Origin: Leptospira sp. WS58.C1
GTDB taxonomy: Bacteria > Spirochaetota > Leptospiria > Leptospirales > Leptospiraceae
Direction of reading: 5' to 3'
Assembly (NCBI RefSeq): GCF_040833995.1
Contig: NZ_CP162137.1
Span: forward strand, 884,001-948,000
Length of the DNA: 64,000 nt
The notes under the pieces are model-generated. The model worked only from the letters and a program-made list of their open reading frames with translations, ran no database searches and had not been told where the DNA came from. Made by a program: the position numbers and the translations under genes. Below, piece after piece: positions 29,105 to 38,811 of the stretch (its first letter is position 1; each line of letters opens with the position of its first letter).

Positions 29105-29896
29105 TTAAACACAAAAATGAACCGTGACGTTCGTGTTCGATCCTAAAAATTTGGAAGGTTGCACACCGAACATTCTTTTGAATGTGCGACTTAAGTGAGC
29201 TTGGTCCGCAAAACCTGCGGCATGGGAAGCTTCCGTTAGATTTCCCCCTTCTTTCAAAAGTTTTGCCGCTTCATGAAGTCTCAACCAAAGTTGATATTGT
29301 CTGACAGGTAGACCCATCTGTAATTTGAAAACATGCATAAACCTTGTTTCTGAAAATCCCGCTTCCTTTGCAAGTTCCGGAACGGAGATAGAACCTGGAA
29401 GAGCGGATTTCATACGATTTGTCGCGGATAAAACTCTTGGATCCAAAGAAACTCTGGAAGGTTTTTCCGTCCCAACGCAGGCAAGAATATCTTCGAATAG
29501 TTCCTTCGCGGCTTGGCAATTTACTTTTTCATGAAATAGATTTTTACATCTGGAAAGAACCGGATCCAAATTTTCGAACGGGATCTCCGAGATTCCCTTT
29601 CTCCCGAATCTAGAAGCGATGGAAGCATAGTCGATACCGTATGGATCGATCTGTAAAACGATCAGATCCGAATTTTCGGCGGAAAGAGTATGATACGTAT
29701 TGGGAGCCAAAACTACAGCTTGGAATTCCAATATGGTACCCGATTCCTCGATCACTTTAAACTTAGAAGTTAAGGAGATCAAAATGGAAACCGCATAATG
29801 AGAGTGAGGATCTGTAGTAAGTCCTTTCTGGGCGAGGAATACCCTCGCTCCGAAATAAAATAAGGTTCCGATCTGAGACTCTTCCATTTCCCGCAT
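29105..29896 (-). CDS. AraC-family transcriptional regulator
   Basis: This 263-residue regulator has an N-terminal cupin-like sensor region (about 10-110) with HSHY near residue 31. The C-terminal double HTH (about 160-255) contains SVPELAKEAGFSETRFMHVF and NLTEASHAAGFADQAHLSRTF, the two recognition helices of HTH_18. The second helix ends with FKRMFGVQPSKF, a typical AraC signature. It lies 6 bp downstream of a hydrolase gene on the same strand, which may be part of its regulon. The inducer is unknown. Two Mets in the first four residues leave the exact start uncertain. Confidence 0.9.
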   Translation of the reverse strand: MREMEESQIGTLFYFGARVFLAQKGLTTDPHSHYAVSILISLTSKFKVIEESGTILEFQAVVLAPNTYHTLSAENSDLIVLQIDPYGIDYASIASRFGRKGISEIPFENLDPVLSRCKNLFHEKVNCQAAKELFEDILACVGTEKPSRVSLDPRVLSATNRMKSALPGSISVPELAKEAGFSETRFMHVFKLQMGLPVRQYQLWLRLHEAAKLLKEGGNLTEASHAAGFADQAHLSRTFKRMFGVQPSKFLGSNTNVTVHFCV

Positions 29897-29902
29897 ACCG
29901 GA

Positions 29903-30730
29903 TTATAATTTTTGAATGATTCTTTCCAGGGTTTTTTCGGGACGCTCAAACGGAAAAAAATGGGAAATGTTATCCCATAACTCTAAGCTTGAATTCGAAT
30001 TTCCTCTAATAATCCTTTTGGCCGCAGATGGGGAGCATACCTCGTATTTTCGAGGGAGAGTGATATGAGTTTCCGTTTTGATCCTTCCATATTGGAACAA
30101 GCTTAAAAAACTGACCGAGTTGAAAATTTTGGCCTCCAATTCAGGCGGACAACATAAGATCCATTTCTCTCCTTCTTTTCTAAAACAAGAATTCAAATAA
30201 TCTTCGAAAACCTCGTCGGACCAATTCACAAAAGTAGGAGTCTTTCTATATGCTTTTTTGACGAGAGCTAAGTCTTTAAATTCCCTTCTTCTTTTGAGAG
30301 CTCCTTTTGCTAAAGGAGTATCGAAGGCTAAGGCAAGAAGAAGATACGCAAAATTTAAGATCACCGGGTCCATTGCGAAAATTTTACGAAAGAGATCCGG
30401 TCTTTTATAAGAAGAAAGAATAAGACTTGCTCCTCCTAGAGAATGTCCAACACCCACAACATTTTTCAAATTTTCCGTTTCAATCAGAGCTAAAATTTGG
30501 TCTCGAAAGAAAAACCAATCCTTCCAATCCATGTTCGCTTCCGATTCTCCATGACCGCAAAAATCTAAGGCAAGAACTCTATAAGTTTCGGAAAGTTTTT
30601 GGATGAAGAAGGAATAACAACCTGCGGAAAATCCGTTAGCATGAGCGATCAAAATCGGATCCAAGGATTTGTTGCCTGAATCTATATAAGAAAGTTTGAT
30701 CCCTCGGAAGTTAAATGTTTTTCTATCCAT
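29903..30730 (-). CDS. Alpha/beta hydrolase
   Basis: This 275-residue soluble hydrolase has an HANGFSAG oxyanion region, nucleophile S97 in GHSLGG, and a C-terminal ISHFFPFERPE that supplies the catalytic His. The cap region (about 125-200) is helical and basic. No signal peptide is present. The fold covers esterases, epoxide hydrolases and haloalkane dehalogenases, and the residues do not single out one of them. The gene directly precedes the AraC-type regulator, with which it shares a transcript. Confidence 0.85.
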   Translation of the reverse strand: MDRKTFNFRGIKLSYIDSGNKSLDPILIAHANGFSAGCYSFFIQKLSETYRVLALDFCGHGESEANMDWKDWFFFRDQILALIETENLKNVVGVGHSLGGASLILSSYKRPDLFRKIFAMDPVILNFAYLLLALAFDTPLAKGALKRRREFKDLALVKKAYRKTPTFVNWSDEVFEDYLNSCFRKEGEKWILCCPPELEAKIFNSVSFLSLFQYGRIKTETHITLPRKYEVCSPSAAKRIIRGNSNSSLELWDNISHFFPFERPEKTLERIIQKL

Positions 30731-30874
30731 TCAAGATTTGCCCTTGCTATTTCATTCCCTTTGCTTTCGATGGACAGGAATTCGGAGTTTCGACCGATTC
30801 CCAAAAGAGGGATAATACACTCTTCCTAAGGGGAGATTACAAGAAAACAATAATCGAATTCTTGAGAGAGATAG

Positions 30875-31252
30875 ATGAAATTAACGGTGATAATCATTTT
30901 CGTAGTCGCATTATTCTTCAATGCCCTGGCAAACATTCTGATCAAGGCAAGTTCTTTAGGAGATAAAACGGATACGGCTTCCGGAATCGAAGGATTGATC
31001 AAAGCATTTTTACATCCTGTATTTTTTGCAGGACTTGTTTCTTTTGGGATCGCGTTATTGGGTTATAGATGGGTATTGGGTAACGGATTAAAATTATCGT
31101 TAGCTTATCCGCTTTTCACATCCGCGGGATTTATCATAGTGCTCGTAGCCTCCGCAATATTTTTCAAAGAAGAACTGAACTGGACTCAATGGACTGGGAT
31201 CGGTTTGATACTCGCAGGAGTATGGTTGACTTCTGCGGAAATGTTTGCCTAA
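30875..31252 (+). CDS. Small four-helix transporter (EamA/SMR-like)
   Basis: This 125-residue protein has four hydrophobic helices (about 3-22, 45-65, 72-95 and 100-120). The order and the GYRWVLGNGLKLSLAYPLF and GLILAGVWL segments match half-size DMT-superfamily exporters such as EmrE/ArnE-F. EmrE's essential membrane Glu at position 14 is not seen at the corresponding place, so multidrug export should not be assumed. Half-size members work as dimers. The gene is divergent from the hydrolase gene and has no partner next to it. Confidence 0.75.
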   Translation: MKLTVIIIFVVALFFNALANILIKASSLGDKTDTASGIEGLIKAFLHPVFFAGLVSFGIALLGYRWVLGNGLKLSLAYPLFTSAGFIIVLVASAIFFKEELNWTQWTGIGLILAGVWLTSAEMFA

Positions 31253-31265
31253 GAGCCTACCTTAA

Positions 31266-31329
31266 ATGGTCCCGGTTCTATCGGCCAGAAATTGACTTTG
31301 ACATAGAACCAAGCCCAAAGAAGGACCAT
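31266..31329. repeat. Nested inverted repeats in the gap after the small transporter
   Basis: Two nested pairs are present: ATGGTCC (31266-31272) with GGACCAT (31323-31329), and GGTTCTAT (31274-31281) with ATAGAACC (31303-31310). They could form a branched RNA or DNA hairpin, but the unpaired parts differ in length. The gap 31253-31518 has no ORF that I would call real. It also holds one copy of the 20-bp repeat (31427-31446) and a small TAAAGTT/AACTTTA hairpin just before the next ribosome-binding site. Confidence 0.5.
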
Positions 31330-31426
31330 ATATTATAAAGTTATATAATAATAACCCGAAGAGAGTAGTAGTCTCGAATTGAAATGACGACTAAGATCGT
31401 TACTCCTAGAGTCTAATTAATGGAGG

Positions 31427-31446
31427 ATAGTCGCTTCGCTCCTGAA
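31427..31446 (-). repeat. Copy 2 of the 20-bp dispersed repeat (reverse orientation)
   Basis: The minus strand reads TTCAGGAGCGAAGCGACTAT, identical to the copy at 38792-38811 and differing by one base from the copy at 22514-22533. This copy is not at the end of a gene but lies between two plus-strand genes. Confidence 0.75.
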
Positions 31447-31518
31447 GCCCGTAGCCGGACAATAAGCTAAAAATTCAAACCGATCCAAGCTTAAAGTTTT
31501 TTAACTTTATAGGATGGT

Positions 31519-32391
31519 ATGAGTTTTATGAAGACCACCATATCCTTATCCGTACTGCTTCTAACCTACTGCTCCAGTTTCGAACCTGCTACAATTAGCC
31601 GGGCCGATCATAAAGGTCCCATCGGATATTACGCAGGAGATCCTCTTCCACCCAAGACGGCATTCTTAACGTTCGATGATGGTCCATCCGACTGGACTTC
31701 CGACGTATTGGATGTACTTAAAAAAGAAAACATAAAGGCTACATTCTTCGTATGCGGAGCCTGGTTACCTAAGGCCAGCACAAAAGGAAATAGTTTCCGG
31801 AAATACAAAACAGTACTCGTCCGAATGAAAGAAGAAGGCCATACGATCGGAAATCACACGCTTGGGCACCAAAACTTCGCGTACATGTCTCCCAAAAAAA
31901 TAGAAAGCCAATTGGAAGAGAATCAGAGATTATACCAAAACGAACTCGGAGAATATTCCGGAAAACTAATATGGATTCGTCCGCCTTTCGGCTCTCCTTA
32001 TATCAAAACAAAGAACGAAACAGTCCGCAGAAGGGTCAGCTCAGCACTACAAGGTAAAGGATTTATATTCATGTGGACCAAAGAGTTTGACTCGACAGAT
32101 TCCAAAGAATGGGTCAAAGGAGAATGGTACGAAAAAGGAGCAAAGATCAATCCAGATCATGAAAAGTTTAAAAGGAAAATGGATCGTATCTATAACTCCT
32201 TAGCATCCAAGGCGGAAGGACAAGGAGTAGTGATCTTATTCCATGATACACATCCTACTACTAAGGAAGTTCTACCTTTTATCATTGAAAAATTGAGATC
32301 GGAAGGATACACTTTCGCTACCGCGGAAGATTATACCCGATGGCGTTGGGGAAAAACTAGCGAAGAGTTAAGCGAAGAGGACTCGGATTGA
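31519..32391 (+). CDS. Polysaccharide deacetylase (NodB-type) lipoprotein
   Basis: This 290-residue protein has a lipobox LLTYC (C18 when the first ATG is used). The NodB domain carries TFDDGP (51-56), the metal-binding H113 and H117 in GNHTLGH, RPPFGSP, and FHDTH near the end. This is the usual CE4 set: a catalytic Asp, the Asp-His-His metal site and a second His. The enzyme would remove acetyl groups from peptidoglycan or another N-acetyl-glucosamine polymer in the envelope. A second ATG nine bases into the gene is also possible. The stem-loop TAAAGTT-TTTT-AACTTTA lies just before AGGATGG, the likely ribosome-binding site. Confidence 0.9.
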   Translation: MSFMKTTISLSVLLLTYCSSFEPATISRADHKGPIGYYAGDPLPPKTAFLTFDDGPSDWTSDVLDVLKKENIKATFFVCGAWLPKASTKGNSFRKYKTVLVRMKEEGHTIGNHTLGHQNFAYMSPKKIESQLEENQRLYQNELGEYSGKLIWIRPPFGSPYIKTKNETVRRRVSSALQGKGFIFMWTKEFDSTDSKEWVKGEWYEKGAKINPDHEKFKRKMDRIYNSLASKAEGQGVVILFHDTHPTTKEVLPFIIEKLRSEGYTFATAEDYTRWRWGKTSEELSEEDSD

Positions 32392-32478
32392 ACGCCGTTT
32401 TTTAAAAAACAAAAAACACTTTTCTTTCCACATTCCGGATCTAAACAGGTCCGAAGTTTAATATTCAGGAACATAAAA

Positions 32479-33651
<1,173 letters not shown>

Positions 33652-33659
33652 TTTTTTAC

Positions 33660-34061
33660 TTACGATACTCTAGACAAGTTGGAAACAATTGGTAAAACGA
33701 ACTTCGCCTCGAAATAAGCTAATGCCAGTAGATAAATACCTTCGAGCAATAGTGCAACGGTCCCGAGGTAAGTGGCTTCTTCTTGCAATCTCCAAACTTG
33801 CACAAAACATTGCAAACCCCAAAAAGAATTAGCTATAATTAAGACGACAATGAATATCCGGCGAAGTTGCCCTCTTCCGAAGAGCAATAGAAGAGTTCCG
33901 GAATAAGAACCGTATACCAAATTCGCAAAACCTTCCATGCGGGTGAAACTTTCCTCCCAGCCGGCCAAGTTTGAAATAAGAGAAGAGAAAAGAAGTATAA
34001 TAGTCCCTACTACAAATGCTCCGGCAGAATCGAGTGTAAGAAAAAAACGAGCTTGTTTCAT
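33660..34061 (-). CDS. Small four-helix membrane protein, function unknown
   Basis: This 133-residue protein has four hydrophobic segments (about 9-30, 46-62, 68-90 and 98-120), short loops and no motif that I recognise. Trp and Gln in the second half (NSFWGLQCFVQVW) are the only distinctive residues. It overlaps its upstream partner by 4 bp, so the two small membrane proteins are probably expressed together and may interact. The 3' end faces the CoA-transferase gene with an 8-bp gap. Confidence 0.6.
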   Translation of the reverse strand: MKQARFFLTLDSAGAFVVGTIILLFSSLISNLAGWEESFTRMEGFANLVYGSYSGTLLLLFGRGQLRRIFIVVLIIANSFWGLQCFVQVWRLQEEATYLGTVALLLEGIYLLALAYFEAKFVLPIVSNLSRVS

Positions 34062-34453
34062 TTATAAAACCATAATAGAACAAACATTAAAACTTGGACT
34101 GTGATTAGGGATGATATCGATTCGTAAATCCATAACTTTAGATGTTTGCCCTTCCATATCACATCGATGGAACTATAAGTGAATATAAATCCGAACCATA
34201 GGAGAAAAGCGATGGATTGCCCATGAGCTTTATTTTGCAGGTTCATATATTGTAATATTAAAGAAAGAGAAAAAGCGGTAGTTAAGAAAACGCAGAAATT
34301 CAAAAATATTCGAATTCCTAAATTCTTCTTCTCCTCTTGTGTAGGAAGGGTCAAGAATTTTGAAAGGCCGAAATAAAGAGGACCGCTAAAAAGAAATGCG
34401 CAAATAAATCCTGCCATTCCGGAAACGATAGGAGCTACGATACTTTGTGTCAT
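34058..34453 (-). CDS. Small membrane protein (DUF1761-like)
   Basis: This 131-residue protein has four predicted helices (about 7-30, 50-66, 80-98 and 108-128). The segment FLLWFGFIFTYSSIDVIWKGKHLKLWIYESI resembles the second half of DUF1761 proteins. No enzymatic motif is seen. The upstream gap (34454-34692) contains a short inverted repeat ACAACCG/CGGTTGT at 34619-34625 and 34642-34648 but no ORF. Expression with the following small membrane protein is likely because of the 4-bp overlap. Confidence 0.6.
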   Translation of the reverse strand: MTQSIVAPIVSGMAGFICAFLFSGPLYFGLSKFLTLPTQEEKKNLGIRIFLNFCVFLTTAFSLSLILQYMNLQNKAHGQSIAFLLWFGFIFTYSSIDVIWKGKHLKLWIYESISSLITVQVLMFVLLWFYK

Positions 34454-34692
34454 GAGGTCTCCCTGACAAACTACTTAAGCTAATATTTATCCAGTATTCT
34501 TTTCTAAAGTAAACAAATTTCCGAATCTAAATTCTATCGTTGGAATTCCAACTAAGTGGAATGAGGAATTTTCTTTTGAAAGGGGGGAGAAATGTAATGT
34601 CGTATAGGTTTTTTCTACACAACCGACTGACTCCCTTGTAACGGTTGTAAAATCCACGACATAGTTACACTTTTGATTGCCGAGTAAACTTT

Positions 34693-35340
34693 TTAGATCG
34701 GGTCAATATTGTTAGCGTATTTTTTTATTGTGTAAACAATATCCTCCGGTGCTGCATTCCAAATTCCTAAGAGGATCATCACATGGGCTCCGAAGATAGA
34801 AAAGTTTTGCGAAAATATTTTCTGAACTCTCCGCGTATAGTTTGGTTCACCACTTTCTATCCGGAACGACTCTGAGATAGGCTCTTTTAAGTTAATCAGA
34901 ACCGATATATTTCCAAATACCTCGACAATCCGCCAAGTTTGAAAAGATTTCCAAGGAATTGTGTGACTGCCGTTGCGTAAACCTATAGTGATCCCTTCTT
35001 CGGAGAATTTAAGCCAACCGGTGGGCTTCCTTTTTAGTAGAAAGAATAATAATATAAAAATACCTATAACCAACATTGCACTAACCGCTGTCATATAAAT
35101 CGTATTAATTCGTACAAAGAGAACGGAATGCCCTCCAAAAAGGATTAATACAATCCCGATAAAGAACATCTTATTCCGGTTCACAATGATACGATCATTC
35201 GGTGAGATCAACTTTCCGGATGGGTTTGCAAGTTCGTTTTGAATCTTACGACGGTCCAGGAAGGAAAAAACAAATGAGCCAATAATAAACGTTATGAAAG
35301 CGCCGACGGAAATGAGTAAATGTGTATCACTATTTTTCAT
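34693..35340 (-). CDS. Membrane protein with C-terminal soluble domain, function unknown
   Basis: I use the ATG at 35340, giving 215 residues that begin MKNSDTHLLISVGAFI. A longer reading from 35430 would add 30 polar residues without a signal or a ribosome-binding site and is less likely. Three helices are predicted (about 8-25, 58-78 and 85-105). After them is a soluble part containing LKFSEEGITIGLRNGSHTIPWKSFQTWR, which has the look of a PH-like or DUF3592-type beta domain with an IPW turn. No function is assigned. It is monocistronic. Confidence 0.6.
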   Translation of the reverse strand: MKNSDTHLLISVGAFITFIIGSFVFSFLDRRKIQNELANPSGKLISPNDRIIVNRNKMFFIGIVLILFGGHSVLFVRINTIYMTAVSAMLVIGIFILLFFLLKRKPTGWLKFSEEGITIGLRNGSHTIPWKSFQTWRIVEVFGNISVLINLKEPISESFRIESGEPNYTRRVQKIFSQNFSIFGAHVMILLGIWNAAPEDIVYTIKKYANNIDPI

Positions 35341-35827
35341 GAATGTATAAGCCGATCCACAATATACACGATGTTGTCTATTCGTAATCCGGTGGAGAAA
35401 AAAGTTCCCATCGTAATTCCTGTCCATCATACGAGTACAAGAAAGGTTGTGTTACAGCGCTAACTCCTAGGGCGCAATAACTTTACGTAAAAATTAATAT
35501 AAGACTTGTTGAAAGAGATAGCGCCGACCGAATCATTTACGTTCCAATTGTTAACATGACTTTTGGACCTCTCCACTTCTTTTCTTACGATTGGGTGGAT
35601 TTGCGTTATTCAATTTATTTCAGGCAAAATTTAAAAGGAACGTTGCGACAGAACGAACGTTCTGTTTTTTATATGCTTTCAGATCGCCAAAATGGATGAA
35701 AATATCGAGATTTCCCGGAATTCTGTCCCATTAGGACTAAAATCGGCGTTTCACCGGGCATGTTTTTCTTGATGGAATCGACCCTCGCGAAAAATTAGGA
35801 TTAGAAACTCTCGCAAGAAGGGAAAAA
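35341..35827 (+). other. Long intergenic region with operator-like palindrome upstream of acyl-CoA dehydrogenase
   Basis: No gene is recognised in this 487-bp gap. The clear feature is a palindrome at 35648-35665, with arms ACAGAAC and GTTCTGT and GAAC in the middle. It lies between a possible -35 TTGCGA (35644-35649) and an AT-rich -10 region near 35668-35674. The remaining sequence holds only short AT-rich stretches. This arrangement fits a repressed promoter for the downstream gene. Confidence 0.5.
35648..35665. promoter_or_regulatory. Palindromic operator candidate (GAACGTTC core)
   Basis: The seven-base arms around GAAC give an overall 18-bp palindrome with CGAACGTTC at its core. The same nine bases occur at 56165-56173 in front of the lipase. 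A TetR-type repressor site would have this size and symmetry. No TetR gene is in the window. Confidence 0.5.
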
Positions 35828-36991
35828 ATGTATCAGGAACTGACTGAGCAGCAGATCGAGATTAGGGACACGATCAGAAACTTCGTTAAGAAGGAAATCA
35901 CCCATGAAGTTGCTATCCACTGGGACGAGCAAAACAAACATCCAGAAGAACTTATCAATAGAATGAGAACCGAATTAGGAGTCAACGGACTCACTATCCC
36001 CGAAGAATACGGTGGATGGGGCCTTGGTTCAGTAGAGCAGTGTTTGGTAACCGAAGAACTTTCTAGAGGATGTCTCGGTATCAGCCTTTGTTTCGGTTAT
36101 ACAGGTCTTGGTATCCTTCCAATCATGAAAGGTGCAAGCCACGAACAAAAGAAAAAATGGCTTCAACCGGTTGTTGACGGAGAATACGGAGTTTCTTTCT
36201 GTCTTTCCGAGCCTGGCGCAGGTTCCGACGTTCCTGGTATGAGCACTACTGCGGTTAAAAAAGGCGACAAATGGGTCATCAACGGAACCAAACAATGGAT
36301 TACCGGTGGTGGTAGCGCTGGAGCTTATACCGTTTTTGCATATACCGATAAAGGCCGTGGAACTCGTGGAGTTTCCTGCTTCTACGTTAAACGCGACACT
36401 CCAGGTTTGATCGTCGGTAAAAAAGAGGATAAACTTGGTATTCGTGCATCCGATACTCGCCAAATCATCTTCGAAGATTGTGCGGTAGAAGAAGCGAATA
36501 TGATCGGAAAAGAAAACCTCGGGTTCATCTACGCTCTTCAAACTCTGAACGCTTCTCGTCCATACGTTGCTGCTATGGGAGTGGGTGTTGCTCAAGCTGC
36601 TTTAGATCATGCATCTAAATACGCTCGTCAAAGAGAGCAGTTCGGTTCTAAAATTTCCAGCTTCCAAGCGGTTCAACACATGCTTGCAGATATGTCTATC
36701 GGTGTGGAAACTGCACGCCAGATCTGCTATCTTTCCGCTCGTATGTCCGATGCTGAAGATCCTCGTCTTCCGAAATATTCCGCAATCGCGAAAGCATATT
36801 GCTCCGAGACTGCAATGAAAGCGGCTACTGATGCGGTTCAGATCTTCGGTGGATACGGTTATACTAAAGAGTATCCGGTTGAAAAACTGATGAGAGATGC
36901 AAAAATCCTTTGTATCTTCGAAGGAACCACTCAGATCCAAAAGAACGAGATCGCAGCTTATGTGATCCGTGAAGCAGCTTCCGCAAAATAA
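35828..36991 (+). CDS. Acyl-CoA dehydrogenase
   Basis: This 387-residue FAD enzyme has an N-terminal helical domain, the FAD/substrate motif FCLSEPGAGSDVPGM, a TKQWITGG motif, and C-terminal signatures REQFGSKISSFQAVQHMLADM and QIFGGYGYTKEYPVEKLMRDAKI. The catalytic base is E365 in CIFEGTTQIQ, the position used by short- and medium-chain members. It catalyses the first step of fatty acid or branched acyl-CoA beta-oxidation. An AAGAAGGG ribosome-binding site lies in front of the ATG. Expression is probably controlled through the palindrome at 35648-35665. Confidence 0.95.
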   Translation: MYQELTEQQIEIRDTIRNFVKKEITHEVAIHWDEQNKHPEELINRMRTELGVNGLTIPEEYGGWGLGSVEQCLVTEELSRGCLGISLCFGYTGLGILPIMKGASHEQKKKWLQPVVDGEYGVSFCLSEPGAGSDVPGMSTTAVKKGDKWVINGTKQWITGGGSAGAYTVFAYTDKGRGTRGVSCFYVKRDTPGLIVGKKEDKLGIRASDTRQIIFEDCAVEEANMIGKENLGFIYALQTLNASRPYVAAMGVGVAQAALDHASKYARQREQFGSKISSFQAVQHMLADMSIGVETARQICYLSARMSDAEDPRLPKYSAIAKAYCSETAMKAATDAVQIFGGYGYTKEYPVEKLMRDAKILCIFEGTTQIQKNEIAAYVIREAASAK

Positions 36992-37019
36992 GAATTTTCT
37001 AATATTGCAAAGCTTGAAG

Positions 37020-37048
37020 AAGGCGTCGGTTTCCCCGGCGCCTTTTTT
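37020..37048 (+). terminator. Rho-independent terminator after acyl-CoA dehydrogenase
   Basis: Stem AAGGCGTCGG (37020-37029) pairs with CCGGCGCCTT (37035-37044) with one G-U, followed by a T run. A partial second copy of the distal half (GGCGCCTTTTTTATTT) occurs at about 37096-37111, next to the end of the convergent Crp-like gene. Confidence 0.88.
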
Positions 37049-37105
37049 ATTTTCCAAACCTGAAAGTTGTGATGGAGGAGTTCCTACAAAGTTTGGGCGC
37101 CTTTT

Positions 37106-37696
37106 TTATTTCCTCTTCGCTCGGATCCTGCTCAATGACACAGGCGTGATCCCCAGATAAGAAGCGATATGATATTGAGGAATAAGGTCTTCTATATCTG
37201 GTCTGGATTGTAAAAGTAGATCGTATCTTTCTTCCGCACTGAGCGCTAAGAGTTCATATTCTCTTCTTGCTTTTTTTAAGAATAAATTTTCTGCAAATAT
37301 CCGGCCCAATCTTTCCCAGGCTATATCTTGGTAGAATAGTTTTCTGAATTCGGAAAATTTTGCGACTGCAAGTTCGCAATCTGTGATCGCTCTAATATTG
37401 CAGGTAGAAGGTTGTTCAGTAAGAAGATCGAAATAGGATCCTGTAAAGTCTCCCGGGAAATTGAAACTTTTAATATACTCGTTTCCTTGGTTGGTGAGAT
37501 AATATTCTCTCAAAACTCCTGAGAATACGAAGGCGAACTCCGAAGCTTGCGCTCCTTGTTTGATCAGAAAATCTCCGTATCCTAATTTACGGATCGTATA
37601 TAGTTGTTCCGATTTTTTCCAAACTTCTATCGGGACGGGAGAGATCCGGTTCACAGTCTCATAAATTTTTTCCCAAGGCAGATCTTTCTGATCCAT
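37106..37696 (-). CDS. Crp/Fnr-family transcriptional regulator
   Basis: The ATG at 37696 has a GGGA site five bases upstream and gives 196 residues (an in-frame GTG at 37711 would add five). The N-terminal cNMP-binding jelly roll (about 20-110) includes GYGDFLIKQGAQASEFAFVFSG and FNFPGDFTGSYFDLL. The C-terminal HTH (about 150-195) contains YHIASYLGITPVSLSRIR. Key Arg and Glu residues of cAMP-binding (RxSE) are not seen, so it may bind another ligand or none. No cysteine cluster for Fe-S sensing is visible. It could regulate the neighbouring hydrolase. Confidence 0.88.
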   Translation of the reverse strand: MDQKDLPWEKIYETVNRISPVPIEVWKKSEQLYTIRKLGYGDFLIKQGAQASEFAFVFSGVLREYYLTNQGNEYIKSFNFPGDFTGSYFDLLTEQPSTCNIRAITDCELAVAKFSEFRKLFYQDIAWERLGRIFAENLFLKKARREYELLALSAEERYDLLLQSRPDIEDLIPQYHIASYLGITPVSLSRIRAKRK

Positions 37697-37777
37697 ACAA
37701 TTCCCGTTCACGGATTTCCCTAAAGAAAGTCCGCAAACGGAAATTTTACAAATCTAATTATTGGGAAAATCCAAATA

Positions 37778-38683
37778 TTATATGGAATCCAAAAAAGGAA
37801 GGGCAACCTTTAGGAATTCTTTCGGATTTTCGGCAAAAGGTACATGTCCGGTTTTCAGATAGGCCAGTTTCGAACCTTTTACTTTTTCATGAAGCCTAAG
37901 TGCAAGTTTCGGATCTATCACCGGGTCAAATTCTCCCCATACGATTAACGTAGGCGCTTGGATCTGAGAGACTTTCTCTCTTAAATCATGTTTTTCGTCC
38001 AAAAAACTTTTCCAAATAGAAGCGTTCACTTCTTTTGCTCCCTCCACATTTTCTCTCTCCTTGATCCTGGTCAGAATGGACTCTGTGTATTTGTTCCTGA
38101 TCTTTATATAGTGGTTCGGGAAGAAGTTCCAAACGAGTCCTGTAAACCAAACCTTGGATTTCAGTCCTGCAAAACTTTTGGTGATCCAATCCGGATCGTT
38201 TAATCCTCCGGTGTCCACGATCACAAGTCCTTTTACAAGCTCCGGTCTTTGGACCGCAAGATTCATGGAAGCGAATCCTCCGAGCGAATTGCCGATAAAA
38301 ATCCCTCCTTCCGGAGCAAGTTGTTGGACCATTTCGGGTAAAATTTCGGCATATTCCACCGCGGAAGCGGATGTTGCCGGTTGCGGATTTTCGGATAATC
38401 CGTGTCCCGGCCAATCCAAAGAAATCACTTTATATTTTTCTGATAAACTTGGTAGAATAGATTCAAAATCGTTATGATCATGTCCCGCGGAATGGAGTAG
38501 GAAAATCGGTTTCCCTTTTCCTTCTATCCAATAGGCGATCCTTCCTAATTTGGAAATAAAATATCCGCTGGGTAATTTCGGGGATAAAGTTTTGTTCTCT
38601 AAAACCGTTTCCATCCTTGCTCCTCCACTACATTGAATCAGTAACAAACCGAGTAATAGGCTTGTTGTTAGAGTTCTTTTCAT
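37778..38683 (-). CDS. Alpha/beta hydrolase lipoprotein
   Basis: This 301-residue protein starts at the ATG 38683; an upstream in-frame ATG would add a polar extension before the signal peptide. The lipobox is LLIQC (C18). The hydrolase part has HSAGHDHND near the oxyanion hole, nucleophile Ser in IGNSLGGFAS, Asp in WGEFDPVID and His in KTGHVPFAENP, the usual triad set. The protein would be anchored in the envelope and act on small esters or lipids. Neighbouring regulators on both sides (Crp-like and ECF41) do not share an operon with it. Confidence 0.88.
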   Translation of the reverse strand: MKRTLTTSLLLGLLLIQCSGGARMETVLENKTLSPKLPSGYFISKLGRIAYWIEGKGKPIFLLHSAGHDHNDFESILPSLSEKYKVISLDWPGHGLSENPQPATSASAVEYAEILPEMVQQLAPEGGIFIGNSLGGFASMNLAVQRPELVKGLVIVDTGGLNDPDWITKSFAGLKSKVWFTGLVWNFFPNHYIKIRNKYTESILTRIKERENVEGAKEVNASIWKSFLDEKHDLREKVSQIQAPTLIVWGEFDPVIDPKLALRLHEKVKGSKLAYLKTGHVPFAENPKEFLKVALPFLDSI

Positions 38684-38791
38684 ACTTGGATCTTGTCCTA
38701 AGAATGTATTCAAGTCAAGAAGGGAGAAACGTATAAATGGATAAACGGATTATCCTATGTTAATTACTTTTTCAAAGTCTGATACCGTTGT

Positions 38792-38811
38792 TTCAGGAGC
38801 GAAGCGACTAT
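38792..38811 (+). repeat. Copy 3 of the 20-bp dispersed repeat
   Basis: TTCAGGAGCGAAGCGACTAT is exact relative to the reverse copy at 31427-31446. Its complement supplies the TAG stop of the sigma factor gene (38808-38810), just as the copy at 22514 supplies the stop of the thioredoxin-like gene. Confidence 0.75.
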